Source: Micromonospora sp. NBC_01796 (GTDB lineage: Bacteria > Actinomycetota > Actinomycetes > Mycobacteriales > Micromonosporaceae). Taken from it: a DNA stretch of 64,000 bases. Positions 35,925 to 43,874 of this stretch are shown piece by piece. How positions within the stretch are numbered: position 1 is the first letter of the stretch; the number at the start of each line of letters is the position of its first letter. The notes beneath the pieces are model-generated. The model saw only the letters and a program-made list of their open reading frames with translations. It did no database searches and was not told the origin of the DNA. The stretch is from assembly GCF_035917455.1 (NCBI RefSeq), contig NZ_CP109078.1, positions 6,370,001 through 6,434,000 of the forward strand. Direction: 5' to 3'. The position numbers and the translations under genes are program-made.

Positions 35925-36737
35925 TTACTTCAGGCGGGCGACGACGCGCCCGGAGAGGTCGACGACGATGTCGGAGATGTCGATGAACACGCCACCGGGC
36001 ACCTGCGGTACGAGTTGCACGCAGCGGTGCTTCCCGCACTGCTCCGCACCCTGGTCCGCCGGTGCGGCGACGTAGCTGGGCGTACTGAGCAGGACCTGCT
36101 TCACGTCGGTGAGGTCGGTGCCGGTGGCCTTGCGGAACCGGGACTTGAAGTCGGCGCTCAGGTCGCTGGCCAGGAAGATGCGGAACGCCTCGGTGCTCTC
36201 ACGAACGCTTGTCGGGGGTTGGATCCCCGGTGCGGCGAAGCTGTTCTCCAGCTTTCCCGTCTTCAGGTTGACCACCTGCTTGACCAGGGTGTTGTCGGAG
36301 TAGTTGTAGAAGTAGAAGGCGGCCCGTCGGGCACCGTCGGAGCGCTCGTCGACCAGTTCGGTGGAGAGGTACTCCGGACCGGCCGCACCGGTCACACCGG
36401 TGCCGGCGGCCAACGCACCGGCGGCCACCTCGCGGGCGGCGGCGCGTTCGTTCGGGGTGAGGGGATCGCGACCGGTGCCCTGCGCCGGTGCCGGTCCGGG
36501 GGTCGGGTCGTCGATGGTGACCGGACCGCTGTCCGTCTCGACCCGGGTCTGCCCGGCCACCGGCCCGGCGGTTGCCGGTGGGGGAGTCGGTGCGGTCGCG
36601 GCGGCGCTGAGGGAGACCGCGACGGTGGCGACCACCGCGGTCGTGACGGCGATGCCCAGGCCCCATCTGAGCCGTTGCGCTCGGTTCCGCCAGGGCGATC
36701 CGGGCGTCGCCGGATCCGTGGGTTCGACACGCTGCAT
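35925..36737 (-). CDS. membrane-anchored partner of the amine-oxidase-like protein
   Basis: A 270-residue protein with a short cytoplasmic start, one transmembrane segment (about residues 25-47) and a Thr/Pro/Gly-rich linker, then a soluble domain with LTPNERAAAREVA, FYFYNYSDNTLVKQVVNLKTGKLENSF and a final DIVVDLSGRVVARLK. These strand patterns resemble the cystatin-like N2/N3 domains that precede the catalytic domain in copper amine oxidases. With the next gene only 18 bases away, the pair may be one enzyme split in two. ATG 36737 is chosen for AGGAG 5 bases upstream. Confidence 0.72.
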   Translation of the reverse strand: MQRVEPTDPATPGSPWRNRAQRLRWGLGIAVTTAVVATVAVSLSAAATAPTPPPATAGPVAGQTRVETDSGPVTIDDPTPGPAPAQGTGRDPLTPNERAAAREVAAGALAAGTGVTGAAGPEYLSTELVDERSDGARRAAFYFYNYSDNTLVKQVVNLKTGKLENSFAAPGIQPPTSVRESTEAFRIFLASDLSADFKSRFRKATGTDLTDVKQVLLSTPSYVAAPADQGAEQCGKHRCVQLVPQVPGGVFIDISDIVVDLSGRVVARLK

Positions 36738-36886
36738 AGACACTCCTGCGGGAAGCGTGGTTTCGATCTGCTGCGCCGGGGTCGGGCTCCGCGTCGAGCC
36801 CGGCCTCCGTGACCAGGCGATCGCCGACCCGGTACGTCGTTCACCCTGCGGGGATCAAGCCGGGTACGGGTTGCGGGTCCATCAAT

Positions 36887-36905
36887 TCCCGGCAATATGC
36901 CGGGA
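36887..36905. promoter_or_regulatory. 8-bp perfect palindrome in the divergent region
   Basis: TCCCGGCA-ATA-TGCCGGGA lies in the 300-base gap between the amine-oxidase-like operon and the permease, and could be an operator, perhaps for the IclR regulator downstream. The rest of 36738-37036 has an AT-rich patch at about 36990-37013 that may be the permease promoter; nothing else is evident. Confidence 0.4.
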
Positions 36906-37036
36906 CGCGGTGAACGCGAACGGGGCCGGATCGTTTCTCATTCGGTTCGCTCAGGCCGGTACAGCCCGGTAACAACGGAGAAACGAGGCGTATCTATTTT
37001 CAAGATCTCTGTAGGGGCGGCCGAGCCCACCGGGAC

Positions 37037-38542
37037 GTGAACGGGGATGCGGTGAGCGCTCTCGACGACGCCATTGCCGGCGCGCTGGCCCGCCCGGCCC
37101 GTCCGGTCGGCCCGCCGCCGTCGGGGACCGGGCTGGACCGGCGCCGCCTGTCGGCGCTGCCGGTGGCCGCCCAGGCCGTGGCGAACGTCGCCCCGTCACC
37201 GGGGATGATGGCGGCCAGCGGGATGGTCGCCTGGCTCGGTGTGGCGGTTGTGCCGGTGTATCTGCTGGCCACGCTCGCCATGGTGCTGGTCGGATCCTGT
37301 GTGGCCCAGTTCGCCCGGCGAATGGCGGCGGCCGGCTCGCTCTACACCTTCGTCGCCAAGGGACTGTCACCCCGTACGGCGTTCCTGACCGGTTGCGCGT
37401 TGCTGTTGGCGTACCTGTCGCTGGTTGGTATGTGCCTGCTGGGGTCCTCCCGGCGGCTGGCGACGCTGCTCGCCGACGCGGGCCTGATCCCCGTCGCCGA
37501 GCAGGAGCGGACGGTGCTGCTGGTGACCGTGCTGCTCGGCACGATCCTGGCCACCTGCGTGGTACGCGGCATCCAGATCTCCGCGATGGTCACGCTCACC
37601 CTGGAGGCGGCCTCGGTCTGCGTGGTGCTCACCGCGCTCGCGGTCACCGCCTACCGGGGGGTGGGCATCGCCGACACCCTGGCCGCACCGGACCTGACCG
37701 CCAGCGCGGTCACCGGTGCGCTGATGATCGCGATCACCGGGTTGGTCGGTTTCGAGAGCGGTTGTGCGTTGAGCGTCGAGGCCCGGCGGCCGTACGCGGT
37801 CGTTCCCCGGGTGGTGCTCTGGACCCCGGCCGTCTGCGGTGCGCTCATGGTGGCCGCCGCCGGGCTGCACATCTACGGTTTCAGCCGGCACCGGGGCGGG
37901 TCCGCCGTGGACGGTTCGGCGCTGGCCGGGCGGGCGGTCGCCGAGGTCACCCCGCTGTTGCCGGTCCTGCTCCAACTGGGGCTGGTCTCGTCGCTGTTCG
38001 CCTGCGCGATGGCGTCGGCGAACGCCGCCGTCCGGGTGCTCTTCTCGATGGGTCGCGAGCAGGTCACCCCGCCGGTGTTCGGGCGTACCCACCCGAGGTA
38101 CCGGACGCCGTACGTCGCGGCCGTGACGGTGATCCCGGCTGCCGTACTCACGCCGGGCGTGCTCTGGCTGACCGGTCTGCCGATACGGTCGATCTCGAAC
38201 GCCCTGTCCGTCCTCGCCACCCAGGGTTTCCTGGTCACGTACGTGCTGGTCTGCCTGGCCATGCCGGTGTTCCTGCGCCGGATCGGCGAGCACACCCGGT
38301 GGGCCAGCGTCGCCGGACTGCTCGGTGCGGTGCTGCTCGGAGCCGTCTTCACCGGGTTCTGGGTGGAGACCGTACGTGACGGCAGAGCCGTCCTGGTCGC
38401 CGTCTTCGCCGGTCTGCTCGCGCTCGGCCTGCTCTGGTTCGGCCGGGTACGCCGGCGGGTGCCGGACGTCGCCGTCGGTTTCTTCGACGAGGCCACCGTC
38501 GAGGACATCCTGCCCGGCGCTTCGCCGGTCGGCCGGCGCTAG
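37037..38542 (+). CDS. APC-superfamily amino-acid or amine permease
   Basis: The 501-residue protein has about 12-14 hydrophobic segments. The first carries the APC-type SALPVAAQAVANVAPSPGMMA, and later segments give GFESGCALSVEARRP and ACAMASANAAVRVLFSMGREQVTPPVFGRTHPRYRTPY, typical of this family. GTG 37037 gives the longest frame; GTG 37052, after GGGG, is an equally likely start. Its position between an amine-oxidase-like pair and an IclR regulator suggests uptake of amines or amino acids. The regulator follows after 9 bases. Confidence 0.87.
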   Translation: MNGDAVSALDDAIAGALARPARPVGPPPSGTGLDRRRLSALPVAAQAVANVAPSPGMMAASGMVAWLGVAVVPVYLLATLAMVLVGSCVAQFARRMAAAGSLYTFVAKGLSPRTAFLTGCALLLAYLSLVGMCLLGSSRRLATLLADAGLIPVAEQERTVLLVTVLLGTILATCVVRGIQISAMVTLTLEAASVCVVLTALAVTAYRGVGIADTLAAPDLTASAVTGALMIAITGLVGFESGCALSVEARRPYAVVPRVVLWTPAVCGALMVAAAGLHIYGFSRHRGGSAVDGSALAGRAVAEVTPLLPVLLQLGLVSSLFACAMASANAAVRVLFSMGREQVTPPVFGRTHPRYRTPYVAAVTVIPAAVLTPGVLWLTGLPIRSISNALSVLATQGFLVTYVLVCLAMPVFLRRIGEHTRWASVAGLLGAVLLGAVFTGFWVETVRDGRAVLVAVFAGLLALGLLWFGRVRRRVPDVAVGFFDEATVEDILPGASPVGRR

Positions 38543-38551
38543 GCCGGCCGG

Positions 38552-39319
38552 ATGACCAAGCCGCCCCGCCACCCACCGGCCGAGTTGGCGGGTCGCCAGC
38601 CGGCCGCCGTGGTCTCCGCGCTGACCGTGCTGGAGGAGGTCGCGCGGGCGGGTCCCGGGGTGACCGCGAAGGAGATCTCGACCGCGCTGGGTTTACCGCC
38701 GGCCACCACGTACCGGCTGGTGAACCTGCTGGTCGCGGAGGAGTACCTGGTCCGGCTGGCCGACCTGCGCGGGTTCGCGCTCGGCCGGAAGGTGATCGAG
38801 CTGGCCGGGGCCGCCGCCCGGGAGGCGCTGCCGCCGGGTGTGCCGGAGGTGGTGACCGCCCTGCGCACCCGCGTACGCCTCGCCGTGCACCTGGTCCGCT
38901 ACCGGGACGGCCGGCTGCGGCTGGTCGACCCGGACCCGGACCATCCGCCGTCGCCGGAGGCGCTGCTGGCCCGGCACCTGCACGCCTCGGCCGTGGGCAA
39001 GCTGCTGCTCGCCGAGCGGCGGGATCTGTTGCCGGTGTCGCTGGTCCGGCTCACCCCGGCCACCATCACCCGTCCGGACCTGCTCGACCTGGAACTGGCC
39101 GGGGTACGCAGCGAGCAGACGGCCCGCCAGCTCGGCGAGTTGCGCCGGGACCGGGGTTGTCTGGCGTTCCCGGTTCGTGGCCGGGCCGGTCACCTGCTTG
39201 CCGGTCTGGCCGTGAGCACCAGCCCGGACCGGGTCGGCCGGTTGGACCGGGCGGTCCTGCGGCTGGTCGGCCGGTGTGTCGACGAGTTGGCCGACCTGCT
39301 GGCGCCCGACCCGACCTGA
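38552..39319 (+). CDS. IclR-family transcriptional regulator
   Basis: The 255-residue protein has an N-terminal winged helix (VVSALTVLEEVARAGPGVTAKEISTALGLPPATTYRLVNLL) and the IclR effector domain (LLARHLHASAVGKLLLAE, RDRGCLAFPVRGRAGHLLAGLAVS). These regulators sense small acids or amines and act on neighbouring catabolic genes; here they would be the permease 9 bases upstream and perhaps the amine-oxidase-like pair. No ribosome site is present, so it is likely translated from the permease mRNA. Its 3' end abuts a truncated gene. Confidence 0.9.
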   Translation: MTKPPRHPPAELAGRQPAAVVSALTVLEEVARAGPGVTAKEISTALGLPPATTYRLVNLLVAEEYLVRLADLRGFALGRKVIELAGAAAREALPPGVPEVVTALRTRVRLAVHLVRYRDGRLRLVDPDPDHPPSPEALLARHLHASAVGKLLLAERRDLLPVSLVRLTPATITRPDLLDLELAGVRSEQTARQLGELRRDRGCLAFPVRGRAGHLLAGLAVSTSPDRVGRLDRAVLRLVGRCVDELADLLAPDPT

Positions 39320-39323
39320 CCCG

Positions 39324-39764
39324 CCCGCTTTCCGGCCGCCGAACCTGCGCGTCGACGTGACCGCGCTGGACGCCACCCTGGCCCGGTTCCCCGAGGGCGT
39401 ACGGGTGGCGGTCGAGCCGAGGCACGCGTCGTGGTGGACCGCCGAAACCCGGCGGGTTCTGGAGGTACGAGGTGCCGCCCTGTGCTGGGCCGACCGGCGC
39501 AGCCGACCGGTCACCCCGCTGTGGCGTACGGCGGACTTCGGTTATCTGCGGCTGCACGAGGGCAGGGCCAGGCCGTGGCCGCGCTACGGGCGGGTCGCCC
39601 TCGGTTCCTGGCTGGACCGGATCGAGGGCACCTACGGGGACCCGGACCCGGTGTACGTCTACTTCAACAACGATCCGGGCGGGGCGGCCATCGTCGACGC
39701 GAGCGCCCTGGCCATGATCGCCCGTCGGCGGAACCTGCCGGTCACCCGTACGCCGGGCGCCTGA
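39324..39764 (+). pseudogene. 5'-truncated DUF72 gene remnant
   Basis: The frame encodes only the C-terminal half of a DUF72 protein: PPNLRVDV, FPEGVRVAVEPRHASWW, AALCWADRRSRPVTPLWRTADFGYLRLHEGRARPWPRYG and VYVYFNNDPGGAA are family hallmarks. A normal member has 230-280 residues with a TIM-barrel start; about 110 N-terminal residues and any start codon are missing. The break falls within a few bases of the IclR stop, as if a deletion had joined the two. The remaining codons are still in frame, so decay is recent or the fragment is tolerated. Confidence 0.82.
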
Positions 39765-39843
39765 ATCGGTGCGGCGCCGGGGGATTGGCCTCGGGGCTGA
39801 CGGGAAACCGGAGGTCACCGGCGACGCGGAGGTGGTGGTGACG

Positions 39844-40143
39844 ATGGCCCGTACGGCGAAGACCAGCGGACCGACCGGACGGCTCAGCAGGGCACGGAAC
39901 AGCACAAAACGTCGAAAGATAGCATTCGCCCAGCGCGCCGAGGAGCTTGCCGCCCAGGTGGGGGTCCTGCTGGGACGCAAGGCCACGAAGGCGGGCCGCA
40001 AACGCCCGTTGAAGACCGAGCGGGGCGGCACGAGCACGACCCGCAGCGTGGGGGCGGACACCCGGGGAATCAAGGGCGCCAAGATCAGACGGCGGCAGGG
40101 TCGGAAGATCGGACTCGGTCGCAAGCGGGTCCGCCCGAGCTAA
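39844..40143 (+). CDS. very basic small protein, 99 residues
   Basis: About one third of the residues are Lys or Arg, spread over the whole length (TKRRKIAFAQRAEELAAQVG, KATKAGRKRPLK, KIRRRQGRKIGLGRKRV). Few acidic residues occur. GGAGGTGG lies 10 bases before ATG 39844. Codons AAA, ATA and AGA are more frequent than in the neighbours. It may bind nucleic acid. No family is recognised and it could be spurious. Confidence 0.42.
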   Translation: MARTAKTSGPTGRLSRARNSTKRRKIAFAQRAEELAAQVGVLLGRKATKAGRKRPLKTERGGTSTTRSVGADTRGIKGAKIRRRQGRKIGLGRKRVRPS

Positions 40144-40157
40144 GACGCGACCGCGCT

Positions 40158-40832
40158 TCACGGATGGGCGAGGCCGGCGACCAGGTTGATGGCGGCGCCG
40201 ATGATCACCGCTCCGAACAGGTAGGCCAGTAGCGCGTGCCGCAGCGCGGTGCTGCGCATCTCGGTGGTCGTGAGGTCGGTGTCCGACACCTGGAAGGTCA
40301 GGCCGATGGTGAACGCCACGTACGCGAAGTCGGCGTACCGGGGCGGTGGCGTCTGGTGGAACTCGATCCCGCCGTCGGGTCCGGTGTAGTAGATCCGGGC
40401 GTACCGGGCGGTGAACACGGTGTGCACGACGCTCCAGGACAGCACGATGCTCACCACGGCCGCGCCGACCCGGATGGGCTTGGCGAGGTCGGGCGGGTTC
40501 CCCTCGGCCAGCACGAAGCCGATCGCGACCAGGCTCACCAGACACGCGCCCAGTAGGAGCAGGTCACGCACCGTCCGGTTGGGATCCTGCCGCACCGCCA
40601 GATGCGCGGTCTGCTCCGAGTCCATCGGCCAGATGATCATCCAGACCCAGATCAGGTAGGCGAGAGCAGCGGCATCCCACCCGGCCAGCGGGCCGAGGAT
40701 CGGCGAGTAGAGGACGCTCACCGGCACCCCGACGCAGATGCCGATGATCCCGACCGCAGCCAGTTCCACCCCGGAGTGCACCCGCTGGGCCGACGCCGGA
40801 AGTCTGCTCAACTGAAGCGTCCGTACATCCAC
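40158..40832 (-). CDS. DUF1345 membrane protein
   Basis: The 224-residue protein has four to five hydrophobic segments and the DUF1345 signature near the end: YADFAYVAFTIGLTFQVSDTDL then MRSTALRHALLAYLFGAVIIGAAINLVAGL. The function of the family is unknown. GTG 40832 is chosen because GGAAGAGG lies 5 bases upstream; the frame is open to 40877 without a ribosome site. Confidence 0.88.
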   Translation of the reverse strand: MDVRTLQLSRLPASAQRVHSGVELAAVGIIGICVGVPVSVLYSPILGPLAGWDAAALAYLIWVWMIIWPMDSEQTAHLAVRQDPNRTVRDLLLLGACLVSLVAIGFVLAEGNPPDLAKPIRVGAAVVSIVLSWSVVHTVFTARYARIYYTGPDGGIEFHQTPPPRYADFAYVAFTIGLTFQVSDTDLTTTEMRSTALRHALLAYLFGAVIIGAAINLVAGLAHP

Positions 40833-40991
40833 GCCACCTCTTCCGGCCGTCCACGTCCACGCTCGGCCAGCCCGCACGCTGCTCCTCAGGCCCTAACGAG
40901 GCAGGCCCGACTTTGTCAACGCCCGGCAGCCGTCGACGCGGGCCGCCGGCTTCGACCATCAACAGCAGCCGGCGTACGTCCCTGAGGTCGA

Positions 40992-41037
40992 GCTGTGGCG
41001 GATTTTTTCCCCCGTGGGGGCAGTGATTCGCCACAGC
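40992..41037. other. nested long hairpin in a non-coding gap
   Basis: GCTGTGGCGGAT (40992-41003) pairs with ATTCGCCACAGC (41026-41037) with one mismatch and encloses six T residues and a second stem CCCCC-GT-GGGGG. It lies in the 426-base gap between two divergent genes and could be a structured RNA, attenuator or protein site. The rest of the gap (40833-40991) shows nothing recognisable. Confidence 0.5.
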
Positions 41038-41095
41038 CGACGTACTGCGTCGGGGTTGTGGTTCAGTCGAGAATTTCCATCTTTCGATTTAGATA

Positions 41096-41124
41096 TTGCA
41101 GTGCATTGTTCGATAACTTACGAT
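41096..41124 (+). promoter_or_regulatory. sigma-70-type promoter
   Basis: TTGCAG (41096-41101) and TACGAT (41119-41124) are separated by exactly 17 bases inside an AT-rich pocket (about 41060-41130) that contrasts with its GC-rich surroundings. Transcription would start near 41131, giving a leader of about 130 bases before GTG 41259. Confidence 0.55.
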
Positions 41125-41258
41125 CACAGCGTCGCCATCGATCCACTACCGCCGATGCGGCTATCCGGCCGAGCAGCCGTGGGTCGGTACGCGGGGCGCC
41201 GGGCCACTCGGGCAACCGCGCGGGCGATCCCATCCGCTCCCACCCGCGAAGGACCACC

Positions 41259-41597
41259 GTGAGAATCGTCAAGCTGTTCGCCGCGGCGGCCGTCACCGCC
41301 GCCGCCGTCCTCGTACCGGCCGCCGCCGCGCAGGCCGCGCCCTGTCAGGGGATCTACTCGATCGCGAACTACGCCGGCAAGGTCGAGGTCACCGGCGGCT
41401 TCGCCTGCGACAACGGCTGGCAGCCCGCGTACCTGGTGCTGCTGCGCAGCCAGAACGGCGGATCACCGCAGTACGTCGCGAGCGGCATGGGAGTGGCCAC
41501 CTACGTCTGCCGTACGTCCGACATCTGGACCTACCAGCTCGGTGGTCAGGTGGTCGGCAGCGGGGGTTACACGCTGACCGACGTCCACTGCGGCTGA
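41259..41597 (+). CDS. small secreted protein with four cysteines
   Basis: A 112-residue product with a clear signal peptide (VRIVKLFAAAAVTAAAVLV then AAAAQA, cleavage before APC). The mature part of about 83 residues has four Cys (APCQG, FACDNG, YVCRT and the final HCG) that can form two disulfides, and short beta strands. GTG 41259 follows GAAGGA. No family is recognised; size and Cys pattern suit a small exported binding or inhibitor protein. Confidence 0.82.
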   Translation: MRIVKLFAAAAVTAAAVLVPAAAAQAAPCQGIYSIANYAGKVEVTGGFACDNGWQPAYLVLLRSQNGGSPQYVASGMGVATYVCRTSDIWTYQLGGQVVGSGGYTLTDVHCG

Positions 41598-41605
41598 ACC
41601 TGACC

Positions 41606-41643
41606 GGGCCGCGCCCGTACCGAAGTGGGTACGGGACGCGGCC
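41606..41643. terminator. hairpin terminator between convergent genes
   Basis: GGGCCGCG-CCCGTACC pairs with GGGTACGGG-A-CGCGGCCC with one bulge and a short loop, starting 9 bases after the stop of the secreted-protein gene and 30 bases before the convergent stop at 41674. Confidence 0.72.
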
Positions 41644-41673
41644 CTCGTCTCCCGACCGTGGCCGATCGGCCGT

Positions 41674-42897
41674 TCAGTGCCGGGTGTGCTCCCCGTCGAG
41701 CGCCTGCTGCTCCGGCCGCGTGTTCTCGTCGCCGGCCGGCTCGACGTGCTCGGTGACGGTCCGGTTGGCGCCCGGCGGGACCGCCACCATCCGGTACTCA
41801 CCGGTCTCGGCGCTGATCGCGGCGGCGGCCATCACCGCGGCGGCGGCCCGGTCGGCCACCCGCTTCGCCTCGCGCTGCACTCTGGCCCGTACCTCCATGG
41901 CGTGCCGCTCGGCGGAGTCGGCGGCCTGCCGGGCGTCGTCCAGACGGGTGAGTTCGGCGGTCATGTCCTGGCGGACCTCGCCGAGACGTTGCTGTAGCTG
42001 GATGACGTCGCGTTCCGTGCTGGCCCGCTCCTGACGCGACTGCGCGAGCCGCTGCTGCGCGGTTTCCTGCGCGGCCTGGAGCTGGGCCAGTGCCTGCTGC
42101 CGGGCCTCGATCTCCTTCTGGGCGACGGAGAGCTGCCGTTCGAGGGCGGCGGCCTGCTCGTCGGCCCGACGGTGCAGGTCGGCGGAGTACTGCTGCGCCT
42201 CCGCCTGGAGCGCCGCGTTCTTCTGCTCGGCCAGCGAACGCCACCGGGTCAGTTCGGCCTCGGCCGCCGCCTGCCGCTCGGTGACCTCCCGCTCCACGTG
42301 CGCCTTCCACTGGCCCAGCTCGTGCTGGGTCTGGGTGCGCGCCGCCTCGACCTCCTGCTGGAGCTGGGCGCGGGCCGCCTCGATCATCGACTCGGCCTCG
42401 GACCGGGCCTGCTCGACCTGCTGCCGGCTCTGTTCGTTGATCCGGTCCGCTTCCTGGATCGCCTGCTCCTGCGCGGCCTCGCCCTCGGCGATCAGCTTGT
42501 CCGCGTGCTCGCGGGCCTCGGTGAGGACCCGTTCCGCTTCGGCCTGATAGTCGGCCGCCTGCTGCGCGGCGGTGTTGACGATCGCCTCGGCCTGCATCTC
42601 GGACAGTGCCAGGATCTGCTCGACCATCGGTCCGAGCTGCCGGAACGACGCCCGGTCGGTCTGCGGTGGCCGCTGGTGCAGTTCGGCGATCTCCGCCTGG
42701 AGCTGCTGGATCTGCACGGTCAGACCGCGAACCTGGCCGTACGCGGACTCGCGTTCGGACGTCAGCTTCGAAATGTCGCCGGTCGTTTGCGACACGTACT
42801 GGTCCACCTGCCGCTTGTCGTAACCGCGCAGCGCGGACTCGAAGCCCGGCCGCGAGGTGCCCTCGCGTAGGTCGAACAGCTCCGCGCTCTGGGACAT
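41674..42897 (-). CDS. DivIVA/Scy-like coiled-coil protein
   Basis: The 407-residue protein starts with a DivIVA-like head (GFESALRGYDKRQVDQYVSQ, about residues 18-40), followed by a nearly continuous Gln/Glu/Ala/Arg-rich coiled coil to about residue 340 and a hydrophilic Pro/Asn tail. Actinomycete proteins of this design (often labelled cellulose-binding protein, related to Scy/FilP) act at hyphal tips and organise polar growth. ATG 42897 has GGAGGA 7 bases upstream; a promoter with TATAGT lies about 70 bases before it. Confidence 0.85.
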   Translation of the reverse strand: MSQSAELFDLREGTSRPGFESALRGYDKRQVDQYVSQTTGDISKLTSERESAYGQVRGLTVQIQQLQAEIAELHQRPPQTDRASFRQLGPMVEQILALSEMQAEAIVNTAAQQAADYQAEAERVLTEAREHADKLIAEGEAAQEQAIQEADRINEQSRQQVEQARSEAESMIEAARAQLQQEVEAARTQTQHELGQWKAHVEREVTERQAAAEAELTRWRSLAEQKNAALQAEAQQYSADLHRRADEQAAALERQLSVAQKEIEARQQALAQLQAAQETAQQRLAQSRQERASTERDVIQLQQRLGEVRQDMTAELTRLDDARQAADSAERHAMEVRARVQREAKRVADRAAAAVMAAAAISAETGEYRMVAVPPGANRTVTEHVEPAGDENTRPEQQALDGEHTRH

Positions 42898-42969
42898 GCG
42901 CCATCCTCCATACGATCGGAGCCCGGCCCGGGCGTACGACACGCCGCCGGGACACGGCTCAACCGCCGG

Positions 42970-42997
42970 ACTATACCGCCCGCCCGAGTCAACGCAA
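42970..42997 (-). promoter_or_regulatory. promoter of the coiled-coil protein gene
   Basis: On the minus strand, TTGCGT (42997-42992) and TATAGT (42975-42970) are 16 bases apart, predicting a start near 42963 and a 66-base leader. TATAGT matches the -10 consensus at five of six bases. Confidence 0.55.
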
Positions 42998-43095
42998 GGC
43001 CACCGTTGTGACGGCGGGGGTCACCGTCCATCCCGGTCGCCGGGGCGCTGTTCCTCCGGCTGCCGGTCGGGCCGGACCCGCTGCGGGGGCGTTGG

Positions 43096-43749
43096 TCAGA
43101 CGGTCGCCGGGAGTGGTTCGCCGACCGCCGTCGAGCGGGCCGGCAGGGTTCCGTAGAGCAGGCGCAGAGTGGCGTCGGTCAGCGAATCCAACAGGTCGTC
43201 GTCGGTCTGCTCGTCGGGGTTGGTGAAGGCGTGCGCGAACATCGTCAGCCTCAGCTTCACCACCATCAGGGCCAGCAGGGTGGGGTCGCCCACGACGGTG
43301 ACACCGGCCCGGATGTCCCGCTCGACGCGCCGGGTGATCGCCGTGCACCCGTTGGCGGTGACGCGTTCCCGGATCTCGACGATCTCCGGGCCCGGGAACG
43401 GGTTGACGAACGCCTCGCACAACCAGCGACCGTCGATCCGCCACCTTTTGAGGGAGCGCACCAGCCCGCGTCGCAGCGCCTCCCGGTCGAAGCCGTCCGA
43501 CTCGACCCACTCGGCCAGCTCCTGCTCGCTCTCGCCGAGCACCGTCTCGCAGAGTGCGGCGAGCAGGGCCTGCTTGGACTCGAAGTAGAAGTAGAAGCCC
43601 GAGCGGGCGATCCCGGCCGCCGCCGCGAGCTCGTCGATCGTCACCTGCGCGAGCGGCTTGCGCCGCAGCACCGTACGCGCGGCGTCGATCAGGGCGCGCT
43701 CACGTTGATCACCCTTGGTCGGCCCGCGACGGCTCCCGGAAGCTGGCAT
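43096..43749 (-). CDS. TetR-family repressor of the divergent efflux gene
   Basis: The 217-residue protein has a TetR DNA-binding domain (RERALIDAARTVLRRKPLAQVTIDELAAAAGIARSGFYFYFESKQAL, about residues 16-60, with the GFYFYF signature of the recognition helix) and an unspecific ligand domain. ATG 43749 is chosen since the domain begins shortly after; the frame is open to 43806 but runs through the operator. It is divergent from an MFS exporter with a 25-bp palindrome between them, the standard arrangement for drug-responsive efflux control. Confidence 0.92.
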   Translation of the reverse strand: MPASGSRRGPTKGDQRERALIDAARTVLRRKPLAQVTIDELAAAAGIARSGFYFYFESKQALLAALCETVLGESEQELAEWVESDGFDREALRRGLVRSLKRWRIDGRWLCEAFVNPFPGPEIVEIRERVTANGCTAITRRVERDIRAGVTVVGDPTLLALMVVKLRLTMFAHAFTNPDEQTDDDLLDSLTDATLRLLYGTLPARSTAVGEPLPATV

Positions 43750-43794
43750 GCGGCCACTATACCCGCCGTCGTCGGTGATCGACGTCACGGCGAG

Positions 43795-43819
43795 ATTTAT
43801 CGACACCGTGTTGAAAAAT
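43795..43819. promoter_or_regulatory. 25-bp TetR-type operator
   Basis: Arms ATTTATCGACAC (43795-43806) and GTGTTGAAAAAT (43808-43819) are complementary at 10 of 12 positions around a central C. It is AT-rich, lies between the divergent TetR and MFS starts (46 and 56 bases away), and is the expected size for a TetR dimer-of-dimers or dimer site. Confidence 0.72.
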
Positions 43820-43874
43820 GAGCGCCCGCGGTTCTACGTTCGGTGCTTCAACCAGGCGAAGAGAGAGCCCGAAC

